A stretch of DNA of 64,000 nt from Sweltsa coloradensis (taxonomy: Eukaryota > Arthropoda > Insecta > Plecoptera > Chloroperlidae). Both the position numbers and the translations under genes were made by a program. A model generated the notes under the pieces. The model saw only the letters and a list, made by a program, of their open reading frames with translations. It did no database searches and was not told the origin of the DNA. Below, in pieces: positions 21,186-31,359 of the stretch. Numbering within the stretch: the stretch's first letter is position 1; every line of letters starts with the position of its first letter. The stretch is taken from assembly GCA_024449915.1 (NCBI GenBank), contig JAMZAV010001435.1, positions 151,603 through 215,602 on the forward strand. Direction: 5' to 3'.

Positions 21186-21559
21186 TTAAAAAAGCTGGCG
21201 CAATGGCCGATCAGAGCACATTTAGATTTTTTAATTGTCTTACACAAGCTTCGGAAATCTAAATATTCCCGTTTGCTTGCGTTACGGGAAAAAACTCTGT
21301 AAAAATGGCTCTAATCGCGCCAACTTTTTTACTTAACTATTAACTTTTTTAGTGAAATCAAAAACCCGAAGAAAAAACGAAAAGGCTTCATAGTGACCGA
21401 CTATAACCCCTTTACAGTATATATCTATATCTAGGGCCCCGTTAGGGCGCCGCGCCAACCGTGGCGCGCTCACTCTCAGGCACTTATACTCAAAAGAGGG
21501 GGGGTATTTCGAGGGTTACCCAGCCGTCATGAAGCTGATTTGAACTTAAAATTTATTAA
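21186..21559. other. Short diverged inverted repeat and GC-rich palindrome
   Basis: AAAAAAGCTGGCGCAATGGC near 21187 has a diverged inverted partner (GCGCGATTAGAGCC, read inverted) near 21310-21335. At 21432-21490, CCCGTTAGGGCGCCGCGCCA with a palindromic GCGC core resembles 48256-48310. These look like old repeat fragments. Confidence 0.35.
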
Positions 21560-21910
21560 AACAAAAGGATTTAGGTACCTAAAACACATGCCAAATTTTG
21601 TTTGGGTCGAGCATTTTTATTGGTGAAAAATGGCCCTTTAAAAATGCTCAAATCCCTGAAAATGATGTTGCTACTACGTACTACTAGTAGGTCAATTAGT
21701 TTCAATCGGCCCTCGATTCTACCAAAACGGGTGTGGCTACAAAGTTTATATTTTAATGTACTTAAGGTTATAGTGATGTAAGCCTCTTCAAAGAAAAAAT
21801 TGAGAAAATTTGCTCGAAGGCTTCCAAATAAATGTTTTTTTATAAGCCTAAAACAAAAATATAATCAAAAAATAACTAAGTTACTTGACAATAATCGACT
21901 TTTGTTTTTA
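21560..21910. repeat. Interspersed repeat F (copy 1), distantly related to HLE1
   Basis: Blocks GGTACCTAAAACACATGCCA, CCAAAACGGGTGTGGCTAC and AAGGTTATAGTGATGTAAG occur in the same order at 48838-49205. The latter two are also central blocks of HLE1 (ACCAAACGGGTGGGGCTAC). The termini are not identifiable. Confidence 0.55.
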
Positions 21911-22019
21911 AAAAAAAAAGTCTTTGGGCCACTAATATTTAAATTCTATTTTAATTGGTAAAAAACCATATCAATTTAATCGACTGATAAAATTATTGTT
22001 TTTAACAAATAATTTTGTA

Positions 22020-22170
22020 ATGGAACTTTTTGGGCCCGAGCATGGCTCTGCTAAACGTAAAGGCGATTTAAAAGGAAAAAAGTCCACCTCGCAAACACAG
22101 CTAGAAAGAGCGGGTATCTCACTCCCCGAAAAAAAGGCGACTCTGGGGAATCGTCGTCGGGGACTTTGCC
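22020..22170. repeat. Interspersed repeat H (copy 1)
   Basis: CATGGCTCTGCTAAACG, AAAGGCGATTTAAAAGG and AAAAGTCCACCTCGC match, with diverged spacing, a segment at 51795-51960. A short Lys/Arg-rich open frame crosses both, but the two translations do not agree over their full length. I cannot call it a gene. Confidence 0.4.
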
Positions 22171-22649
22171 CCTTCCCCTTTAATGCAAAAAATGAAACAA
22201 ACATTTTTCAAAAAAATGAGCAATATCTGAAATTAAAAAAATAAGTTAGTAAAAAGGGGTGAAAAAATTTTCTTAAAAAAAGTATTAAAGCAATTATTAC
22301 AATTTCCGTACTCCCGCCAAGTAAATAACATTTCAAAAAAAAATAAAATAAAATAAAAAAAAAAGCCAACCTTTGTAGACGAACGACAACGTGATACCTT
22401 GGCATCGTCATCAAAACACCCTCGGTAACGTCATAAAATGTTCGGACTATACCTAGGAAGAACTGTGAATTTTACAGGTAGGGCGACCATTTAACGATCC
22501 CCCATTCCATGTCCACGTACACATGGAAGTTCTTTCTCCAAAACTTCTGACACGTCGAAATTCCTCAAAATATTTTTGGTGAAAACTACCAGAAAAAATC
22601 TTGATCATATCTTAAAAACACTGCTCAATTTGATGTGGTGAAAAAAACC
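22171..22649. other. No recognisable feature; AT-rich
   Basis: Poly-A and poly-T tracts only. Confidence 0.45.
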
Positions 22650-23560
22650 CCTGGTGTATTGAATGTATACTCGCCCAGCAAGCTTCACTCTCCCAGATCG
22701 CAGCACGTCGTGGTAAAAATAAATAGGGGACTTCGCCCCAAAGCTTTTAAATGCGCTGGTAGATGACGTATTTGGACTATCCTTGGGAAAAATTATATAT
22801 ATGTTTTTTTTGATATTTATTTTTTTTTTTGTATAAGAAGGATGGGTGTATGTGCCCAAAAAGGATCTTAGGTCCGCTCTTTTCTCCCCTGAATTTATTA
22901 TAATGTATTGAATTATACTCGATCCCAGCTAAGCTTGCATGTCCCAAGCGCAGCACTGTCGTGGTAATAATAAACTAGGCAGTTCCCCCCCGCGTTTTTA
23001 AAGTAGCGCTGGTAATGGGGTATTTTGGGCTATCTCTGGTGAAGATATATATGATTGTTTTTTTTTTTTGATATTTATTTTATTATTGTTGTATAAAAAG
23101 GATGGGTGTATGTGCCAAAATGGACTTAGGCCCCTCTTTGCATCCATCTGTAATTTTTTTATATATTTTTGAATGTATACTCTCCGCAAGCTTTTCACTG
23201 TCCCAACGCGCACTGTCGTGGTAATAATAAACTAGGGAGCTTCGCGAACGCTTTTTAAAGTACGCTGGGAATGACGTATTTGGGCTTCTCTGGGGAAGAT
23301 ATTATATATGTTTGTTTGATTTATTTTATTATTGTTTATAAGAAGGATGGGTTTGTGTCCAAAATGGATCTTAGGTCCGCTCTTTTGCCCCATCTGTAAG
23401 TTTATTATATATGATTGAATGTATATCGATCCCCGTAAGCTTTTCACTTCCCCCGATCGCAGCACTGTCGTGGGAATAAAAAACTAGGGACTTCGCGAAC
23501 GCTTTTTAAAGTACGCGTGATGAGCTATTTGGACTATTTTCGGTGAAAATAATTTTAATA
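22650..23560. repeat. ~250-bp tandem repeat, about 3.5 units
   Basis: Units are marked by AAGCTT..CACT..CCC..CGCAGCAC followed by GTCGTGGTAATAATAAACTA, GATATTTATTTTATTATTGT and GGATGGGTGTATGTGCC. The AAGCTT landmark recurs near 22680, 22925, 23185 and 23440, giving a period of about 245-260 bp. A partial unit recurs at 23880-24010. Units are diverged with many one-base length differences. Confidence 0.75.
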
Positions 23561-23607
23561 TATAAATATTTATTTCGATTTTTGCGACAATGTTTTTTAT
23601 ATATATG

Positions 23608-23739
23608 TACATAATATATATATATATATATATATATTATAACCCTGTCGTCCGGATGACGGGACCCCGAGCGGTCCAGAAAAGTTTTACATGGGGAGTA
23701 AATCGAAAGGGCGAAAAACCCCCAAGTTTACAATTGTGA

Positions 23740-23777
<38 letters not shown>
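23608..23777. repeat. Two (TA)n microsatellites and intervening sequence
   Basis: TA runs at about 23608-23638 and 23743-23777 enclose a stretch with GTCCGGATGACGGGACCCCG. TA-rich ends of this type also appear near 23890. Confidence 0.85.
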
Positions 23778-23778
<1 letters not shown>

Positions 23779-24010
23779 GTCGGTGGACGCCCAGGTTCTG
23801 CCCTGGTTCATCTTATTTTCGACGCGGTTTTACCCAAGATCCTTGTTTTTATCCTATGACGGGCCGCGAAAACCTACAACAATCCATATACATATATATA
23901 TATGTTTGTTTGATATTTATTTTATTATTGTTGAAAAAGAAGGATGGGTGTATATGTCCAAAATGGATCTTAGGTCCGCTCTTTTCATCTATCTGTATGT
24001 TTATTATATT

Positions 24011-24358
24011 ATATGTAATTAATGTAGCGAATAAACACAATAATAATAACAGGATAAATGATGAAGCGATCCCGATGGTAAGTTCGGGACGTGAATTCTT
24101 TTTTGAAGTTAGTTAACTACACAGACATAATTTAAACCTCACACCACAATGCGTAAGTATCTAGTCTATTATACTATCTATTATATACTTCAAACACAAT
24201 ATTATAGCTTAAATATTTTTTTAAATAAAAAGAACAATTCTTCAAAGCGAATCAAACTTTGTCCTAAGGTCCTCAGTACCACAGTCACAAGGAAATTGAT
24301 GAGTGCTGCTAGCATATTGTGAAGAATAGGTATTTTCTTTGATATATTATTATATTTT
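24011..24358. other. No recognisable feature
   Basis: AT-rich unique sequence. Confidence 0.4.
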
Positions 24359-25155
24359 ACTAGGGAAACGCCAAAGTCGTTGTTAAACGAGTGAGTGAGC
24401 CATCTTTATAGTACCCGGTATCATTCCCCATTCTGGGCTAGATCCAGCCTTGGGTATAAGGGAGGAAATGAGATGCTCCCGGGTACTCAACACTTGGCTC
24501 ACTCACTCGTTTATTGGGGTTTGTGCCCTAAAACCCCAATAACTAACTAACTAACTAACTAACAATGACTTTGGCGTTTCCCTAGTTATTTAAATTGAAC
24601 ATTCAAAATGCGAATCGTGTTCGAAACGTATTAGCGGAAACATTAATAAATTTCCAAGATAAAACAATATCACCTAATTTTTGAGCGAGCGTAGCGAGCG
24701 TCTCCACTTGACTCTTATGGCTCGAATGTCTGTTTTTTTTCTTCCTGTTACTGCTTCGGTACAGGTCGCACCGTTTCTCTGATCGACCTGAAATTTGGCA
24801 CACATGTACAATGTACATACCACCTATGCGGGTTGCTGTATAGTTTTTGAACAAAATCCGATCGTTGGTTATAAAAAATAAAAAATAAATAAAAAATAAA
24901 ATAAAATAAATAAAAATGTTTCGATCGTTATGAAATTTTGCAGGGTCAAAAAGTACAACATTCTGTCCTATTTTACAAATTTTCAATTAAATCGGTCAAG
25001 ACCTTAAAGACTTATTGGTATGTACCATCACGGGAATGTCGTACTCGGGTCGTGTTGCATGTGCCGGTGCTCGCTCAACAACGCAACGGGACTTTAGCGT
25101 TTTCCTAGTTATTTCCCATTTTACACCCCTCAAAAATTGTATGTGGGTGTAATAA
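24359..25155 (-). mobile_element. HLE3 element, truncated and interrupted by HLE4
   Basis: The terminal palindrome (24359-24586) contains an extra (AACT)n-bearing insert. It is followed by the usual AATTGAACATTCAAAATGCG block, then HLE4 at 24681-25108, then TTATTTCCCATTTTACACCC up to about 25155. The tRNA-like module and the 5' end are missing. Another HLE3 in the opposite direction starts at 25156. Confidence 0.8.
24681..25108 (+). mobile_element. HLE4 Helitron-like element (428 bp), nested in HLE3
   Basis: The 5' terminus is TTGAGCGAGCGTAGCGAGCG. The 3' end has GCTCGCTCAACAACGC, which contains the exact reverse complement of TTGAGCGAGC, and finishes GCGTTTTCCTAG. The HLE3 host sequence rejoins perfectly as five T residues (three left, two right), with no target duplication. 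Internally it has the ACCGTTTCTCTGATCGACCT and GAAATTTGGCACACATG block. Confidence 0.85.
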
Positions 25156-25850
25156 TTAAACGAGGGAGCGAAGCGACCGAGTGTCTCCATTCATCTCAAA
25201 CGGCTCTCATTCTGTGATTCTGTCTGTCTGTCTGTCTGTACGTCGAAAATCAGCCGAACCGCTGAACAAATTGGGCTGAAATTTTAAACAGACATCCGGT
25301 ACGAAATTATTGAGAACTGCTAACAAAATCAGCTAGATCCATTGCGATTTAATCCTACAATAAATAAAAATGTGATTTTTAAATATCGATAGCATTTGTT
25401 TAGAAGCAGCTAGCGGGACCACATCTAAGTGGCTTGCATGGCCTATTGGTAAGCATTTAGCCTACCGCACGGAGGGTTGAGGTTCGATACCCGCTAGTTC
25501 GAACTTTTTTTATTTTTACACCCACATATTATTTTTGAGGGGTGTTAAATGGGAAATAAAACTTTATTTTATTTTTTTATTTTTATTTTTTATATTGGAA
25601 ATTTGTTAATGTTTCACGCTAATACGTTTTGAACACGATTCGCATTTCAAATGTTCAATTTTAATAACTAGGGAAACGCCAAAGTCGTTGTTAAACGAGT
25701 GAGTGAGCCATGTGTTAAGTACCCGGTATCATTCCTCATACTGGGCTAGATCCAGCCGTAGGTATAGGGGGAGGAAAGGGGATGTTCCCGGGTACTCAAC
25801 ATTTGGCTCACTCACTCACTCGTTTAACAACGACTTTGGCGTTTCCCTAG
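25156..25850 (+). mobile_element. HLE3 element, complete
   Basis: It runs from TTAAACGAGGGAGCGAAGCG through three to four CTGT units, CAGCCGAACCGCTGAACA, the tRNA-like module at 25431-25504, and the terminal palindrome (25668-25851) to CCCTAG. It is flanked by A on the left and T on the right. Confidence 0.88.
25431..25504 (+). pseudogene. tRNA-like module inside HLE3
   Basis: Its A-box-like GGCCTATTGGTAAGCATT and B-box GGTTCGATACC have tRNA spacing, and TAGCCTACCGCACGG stands in the anticodon-arm position. It resembles a tRNA-Gly body. Equivalent modules are at 26138-26213 (+), 26558-26632 (-), about 27237-27312 (-) and 7798-7870 (-). The T-arm and acceptor pairing are poor, so a functional tRNA is unlikely. 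Confidence 0.65.
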
Positions 25851-25862
25851 TTATAAAAGTAA

Positions 25863-26544
25863 TTAAACGAGGGAGCGGAGCGACCGAGTGTCTCCATTCA
25901 ACTCAAACGGCTCTCATTCTGTGATTCTGTCTGCCTGTCTGTCTGTACGTCGAAAATCAGCCGAACCACTGAACAGATTGCGCTGAAATTTTAAACAGAC
26001 ATCCGGTACGAGTATACTGAGAACTGTTAACAAAATCAGCTTGATCCATTGCGATTTAAGCCTACAATAAATAAAAATGTGATTTTTTAAATTATCGATA
26101 GCATTTGTTTAGTAGCAGCTAGCGGAACGTGATTTGCGTGGCTTACATGGCACAGTGGTAAGCATTTAGCCTACTGCACGGAGAGTTGGGGTTCGATTCC
26201 CGTTAGTTCGAACTTTTTTTATATTTTTACATCCACATATTATTTTTGAGGGGTGTTAAATGGGAAATAAAAATTAGGTGATTTTGTTTCATCTTGGAAA
26301 TTTGTTAATGTTTTACGCTAATACGTTTTGAACACGATTCGCATTTTAAATGTTCAATTTAAATAACTAGGGAAACGCCAAATTCGTTGTTAAACGAGTG
26401 AGTGAGCCATGTGTTGAGTACTTGGTATCAATCCCCATACTGGGCTCAATCCAGCCTTCGGTATAGGGGAGGAAAGGGGATGTTCCCGGGTACTCAACAC
26501 TTGGCTCACTCACTCGTTTGACAACGACTTTGGCGTTTCCCTGG
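25863..26544 (+). mobile_element. HLE3 element, complete
   Basis: It has the same layout and direction as 25156-25850, starting TTAAACGAGGGAGCGGAGCG only 12 bp after the preceding copy ends. The tRNA-like module is at 26138-26213. The terminal CCTAG is mutated to CCTGG. Confidence 0.88.
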
Positions 26545-26908
26545 TAAAAAAAAGTTCCAACCAATGGGCATCGAACCCTAACCCTCCGTGCGGTAGGCTA
26601 AACGCTTCCCACTAGCCCATGCCAGCCACGTAAATCTCGTCCCGCTAGCTGCTACTAAACAAATGCTATCGATATTTTTTAAAATCACATTTTTATTTAT
26701 TGTAGGCTCAAATCGCAATGTATCTAGCTGATTTTGTTAACAGTTCTCAGTAAACTCGTACCGGATGTCTGTTTAAAATTTCAGCGCAATCTGTTCAGCG
26801 GTTCGGCTGATTTTCGACGTACAGACAGACAGACAGACACACAGAATCACAGAATGAGGGCCGTTTAAGTTGAATGGAGACACTGAGTCGCTCCGCTCCC
26901 TCGTTTAA
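26545..26908 (-). mobile_element. HLE3 element, lacking its 3' part
   Basis: The reverse-oriented 5' half runs from the tRNA-like module (26558-26632) to the TTAAACGAGGGAGCGGAGCG terminus at 26908. The palindromic 3' half is absent. It directly abuts the previous copy's end. Confidence 0.8.
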
Positions 26909-27589
26909 CTAGGGAAACGCCAAAGTCGTTGTTAAACGAGTGAGTGAGCCAAGAGTTGAGTACCCGGGAACATCCCCTTTCCTCCCCTATGCCTAAGGCT
27001 GGATCTAGCCCAGTATGGGAAATGATACCGGGTACTCAACACATGGCTCACTCACTCTTATAACAACGACTTTGGCGTTTCCCTAGTTATTTAAATTGAG
27101 CATTTAAAATACGAATCGTGTTCAAAACCTACTAGCGTGAAACATTAACAAATTTCCAAGATAAAACAAAATCACCTAATTTTTATTTCCCATTTAACAC
27201 CCCTCAAAAATAATATGTGTGTGCAAAATTACAAAAATGTTCGAACTAACGGGTATCGAACCCCAACCTTCCGTGCGGTAGGCTTAATGCTTACTACTAG
27301 GCCATGCCAGCCACGTAAATTAGGTCCCGCTAGCTGCTACTAAACTAATGCTATCGATAATTTAAAAAATCACATTTGTATTTATTGTAGGATTAAATCT
27401 CAATGGATCTAGCGGATTTGGTTATCAGTTCTCAGGAAACTCGTACCAGATGTCTGTTTAAAACTTCTGCGTAATCTGTTCAGCGGTTCGGCTGATTTTC
27501 GACGTACAATTAGACAGACAGACAGAATCACAGAATAAGAGCCGTTTGCGTTGAATGGAGACACTCCGTCGTTCCGCTCCCTCGTTTAA
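26908..27589 (-). mobile_element. HLE3 element, complete
   Basis: The palindrome (26908-27087) comes first, followed by the body, the tRNA-like module and the TTAAACGAGGGAGCGGAAC-like terminus at 27589. It is the fifth copy in a continuous HLE3 cluster. Confidence 0.87.
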
Positions 27590-27931
27590 TTAATATATTC
27601 ACTCGGCTAATGATTAATTCAATACAGATTCATTTCGTTTAAAATTGTAATATTCGCTTTTATTTATTTATTTGTTTATTTAAAGTCTACCCTATTCAAT
27701 TTTATCTACGGGAGTGTTTCCCGATTAATGAAATTGAGAAACTATACTTTTCAGTTAAAAAACTGAAAATAGTATGCTATAGCATAAACTTATGTTGTAT
27801 TATTCTACAATGTTGTTGTAACTTTATTATTTCAAAATCTATAGTTTTTTGTATTATTGTATTCCTTTGTAAATAATCCGTTTTATATTTTAATGGGATG
27901 GACGTTAAATAAATCAACAGATTTCATTTAA

Positions 27932-27932
<1 letters not shown>
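27590..27932. other. AT-rich; shared short block
   Basis: CTACGGGAGTGTTTCCCG near 27706-27725 has an inverted match near 36535-36560 (CGGGAAACACTCCCGTAG). This may mark an old repeat. No gene is visible. Confidence 0.4.
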
Positions 27933-28020
<88 letters not shown>

Positions 28021-28046
28021 TAATAATAATAATAATAATAATAATT
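27933..28046. repeat. (TAA)n microsatellite
   Basis: About 38 units with one slip near 28020. It forms the left border of the foldback at 28078-28652. Confidence 0.97.
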
Positions 28047-28077
28047 TTCAAACTTAAGGCTTTCGCGGCCCGGTAAA

Positions 28078-28652
28078 TAATTAACACAGTTAACGGTCGG
28101 GACATTTCGCCGCGTCGAATCTGCTTTTATTGCGTTTGACGTTTCAGCCCAACTGTGTGGGATATCCTCAGAAAACAAGAAATAAAATTAAAAACTTACA
28201 AAAATATAAGCCAAGACAAGGCTTCCCATAGAAAAACAAAATAACAACAACAAAACAAACAGTTACCATGATCAGGCTCCGCCTTCTATAAAATTGCATT
28301 ACATTCTATTGAAGTCTTTTTCACAACCAGATCAACCTCACATTTGAGAATTTCTGGTGCGTATCCGATCACTCCGTCGAACTCCACTTTCTTGGGGCTG
28401 ATCCATTTCCGGGACAGGGAGGACGAGAAGGCCTGCATTTGATCATTTGATCATTTGATCATGGTAACTGTTTGTTTTGTTGTTGTTATTTTGTTTTTCT
28501 ATGGGAAGCCTTGTCTTGGCTTATATTTTTGTAAGTTTTTAATTTTATTTCTTGTTTTCTGAGGATAGCCCACACAGTTGGGCTGAAACGTCAAACGCAA
28601 TAAAAGCAGAATCGACGCGGCGAAATGTCCCGACCAGTTAATTGTGTTAATT
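28078..28652. mobile_element. Foldback element with ~195-bp arms
   Basis: The left arm (28078-28275) is repeated inverted at 28454-28652, nearly identical over about 195 bp. The loop is about 180 bp. Each arm contains GGGCTGAAACGTCAAACGC preceded by CTGAGGA and a short GC stem, reminiscent of a hammerhead-ribozyme core. (TAA)n borders both sides. The arm text (GAAACGTC type) resembles 3' ends of Penelope-like elements; this classification is inference. Confidence 0.8.
28286..28438 (-). CDS. Orphan 50-codon open reading frame in the foldback loop
   Basis: It is an open frame with an ATG at 28438 and a stop at 28286, GC-richer than its surroundings. It reads MQAFSSSLSRKWISPKKVEF, then DGVIGYAPEILKCEVDLVV and KKTSIECNAIL. 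The composition looks coding (mixed charged and hydrophobic), unlike the arms. It may be the last exon or C-terminus of a captured or retroposed gene, or of the element's own protein. I recognise no family. Confidence 0.3.
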   Translation of the reverse strand: MQAFSSSLSRKWISPKKVEFDGVIGYAPEILKCEVDLVVKKTSIECNAIL

Positions 28653-28682
28653 AATAATAATAATAATAATAATAATTATTAT

Positions 28683-28758
<76 letters not shown>
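28650..28758. repeat. (TAA)n microsatellite, second tract
   Basis: Imperfect TAA repeats, including a small inverted ATT segment near 28672-28684. It separates the two foldbacks. Confidence 0.95.
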
Positions 28759-28759
28759 T

Positions 28760-29690
28760 TAGACGGTTTTCGGGACATTGTACCGCGTTATTAAGAGTGA
28801 AATAACCATCCTGGTTATTGCGCGTTTGACTTTTCGCGCCTCTGTGACCCGCATTGTCCAAAGATGAAGAGATCCTGCTTTGTCCTGGTTTGACCCCTGT
28901 TTTCATCCCAGTGTCCCTGCGGGGGAAGATGTTTTGGGCCACATTCCCTGTTTGGTTGGGGTGGAGGGGGGGGGGGATGGCGCAACGATGGTCTGTCTGT
29001 CCACTCTGTTGCTTTTTTACTATTCCACTCTTCGTACGTTCCAGGTCGGCCCCCAGGGGATTTAAATTTGAACCCATCTCCTCCATTAAAATTATTGTTT
29101 TTTTTGGGATTTCCACCGCCTCCCTGATGTTCTCGGCAAAAGTTGGTATTGGAGTTGGGGGATCGTGTGTTATAAAACTAAAGGGTGTCCGGGGTTTTTG
29201 AAATTTTCCCCTGGGCGTGTTTAGCCCCCCGGCCCAGGAAAATATTTCAAACCCGGGACCCCAAATTCAGTTGAAAACAACGGTCCTCAACCCAATACCA
29301 ACTTTTTGCCGAGATACTCAGGGGGGCGGTGGAAATCCAAAAAAAACGACAAAAATTTTCAATGGAGGAGATGGATTCAAAAAAGCCCATTTTGGGGGTC
29401 CGACACTGGAACGTACGAAGAGTGAATAGTAAAACAGCAACCGAGTGGGACAGAAGACCTCGTTCCCTCCCCCGCCCCCTCCCCCCCCCCACCAAAGGCA
29501 ATGGGGCCAATATCATCTTCCACCGAGGCAACAGGGGATGAAAAAGAGGGGTCAAAAACCCGGAGCAAGCAGGGAATTCTCTTCAGCTTTGGGCAAGGGC
29601 CACAGTAGGTCGAAACGTCAAACGCGCAAAAACACATTTTTTCACTCTTAAAAACGCGTACAAAGTCCCGAAAACCGTCTAAAATTAATA
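28760..29690. mobile_element. Second foldback, arms ~430-470 bp, diverged
   Basis: The left arm begins ATTAGACGGTTTTCGGGACA. The right arm ends, inverted, with TTTTAGACGGTTTTCGGGAC. Shared inner blocks include GCGCGTTTGAC, GAAGATGTTTTGGGCC-like text, and CGTACGTTCCA with AATTTGAACCC-like text. Many homopolymer-length differences separate the arms. CGAAACGTCAAACGCGC recurs as in the first foldback, so the two may derive from related elements. Confidence 0.65.
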
Positions 29691-31359
29691 TAACGGGCCC
29701 CGAAAGTCTTCAATCCTTCAAAAATTTTTAAAAACAACAATAAGTATTAAATCGCATAAATAATATTTCATAATTTGCAAAAAATGATTCCAACTCAAAG
29801 TTTTTTTCTGCTGACTTTTAGTGAAATTCAAATTGAAATTTATGCAGATTTATCAAGAACATAATGTATGACTATATTTTAGAAAACTTTTCGAGTATAA
29901 TAAAATAAAAAACGGGTCTTCTGTTTTTTTCTGAGGCAGACAAACCTTCACGGTTTCAACCATAAAATGGGAATTCATGTGCGACGCATTTTCCCCAGCC
30001 TGTCTTCGTGTAAATTGTCTCTGTAAGGAAGTTGCCTTATGCTTATGAGAAAAAGCGCTCTTTAAAAAAGAAAGAAGAAATAAAAAAAAGGGTGGAAAAA
30101 AAATACGATCACATTTAAAAGTGTTTTGGGGAACGTTTAAATAAACCTTGGGTTGTTTATTTGCGGGCTGTGGGGCGAGTTCGTGTATTGCCCCAGGCCA
30201 GAGCCAAGATAGTTTTAGCTTGTGCGTATCTTTGAACAACACTAACACTGGGGGGGGAGTGTATTTGTGGCGAAAACTATTTTAGTTTCATTGACCACTC
30301 GAAAAAATATACTACTGTCATGATTTTTAATTTTTTCATAATTTAAAAATATTTTAATAAGATCATTGCTCTTTATCTATTCCCTATTAAGTAAGTAAAA
30401 AAATTTCTTTCATTTGCAAATACAGAGTAAAGTAAACATTTCCGCCTTTTCTCAAAGGGGAGAGAGTACGTGGTAAAAGTTTAAAGGGTTAACAAATGTT
30501 AAGTAATACATAAGTTAAAAAAATTTGGGAATCAAAATGAAACGTAAAAAAAGAAATTACTTTTTACAAAGATACACACAAAAAATTAAATACTTTGTTA
30601 GTAAATATTGATTTTAAATGACAATCAACAAGGTAATTTATTTGGGAGAGCCGTCAGATAAAAAATCATAAGTAGAAAAACTTTTTTTAAAAGCAGGAAG
30701 GACTTAAGATTAGATTTGAAAAATTTCAGAGGGCATAACGAATTTTTTTTCGGAAGGTTATTAAAATAATTGATGCTAAATATATACCTTTAGAGAAAAG
30801 GAAAAGATTATGAAGGAAATGTGAACTAAATTGCGGGGAACGTGTAAAGTATCATGAACATTTGTGATTTGCTGGAAGTTTGGGGGCATTAAGGCAAAAA
30901 AAAGGATGCTGACTGTTTTAGGACAATGCAGGTTGGGTTTTCTAATTGTCAAAAAGAGTTCCCGACCAGATCGCTTTCTAGAAGCTCCCGCTTTACCCGA
31001 TTGCTTTTTTCTGGAGGATAAAACTCTTTTTGCATGAGGCGATGCCCCCCAAAAAATGTACCATACGAAAGGTGGGAGTGGAAAAAATGCAAAGTTGTAA
31101 TAAAAAAAATATGGGGGTTGGCTTAGTTTTAATTTTTCCCGATTTTAAAATCCCACTAAAAATTTTAGATGAAACAATGTTTGTTTGCCGACAATTCAAG
31201 TCTCTTTGGGATTAATCCTTAAATTTTAAATGAAAAAGAGCGAATAATGGGGTTTTCCCCCCAAATTTGGATTAGGGGGCATGACAGGGGTATTTTTTGG
31301 GGGAGTATAAAATTTTTCATTATACTGTTTTGGGAAGAGATAATGAAGAATTTTTGTGG
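29691..31359. other. Unrecognised, error-rich looking sequence
   Basis: Many homopolymer runs. A 131-codon minus-strand frame at 29853-30248 has no motif I can name. The region could be the 3' continuation of the LINE relic at 31360-31840, but I cannot prove it. Confidence 0.35.

Noticed and set aside
27914..28178. Poly-Leu and poly-Ile frames
   Set aside because: Translation of the (TAA)n microsatellite.
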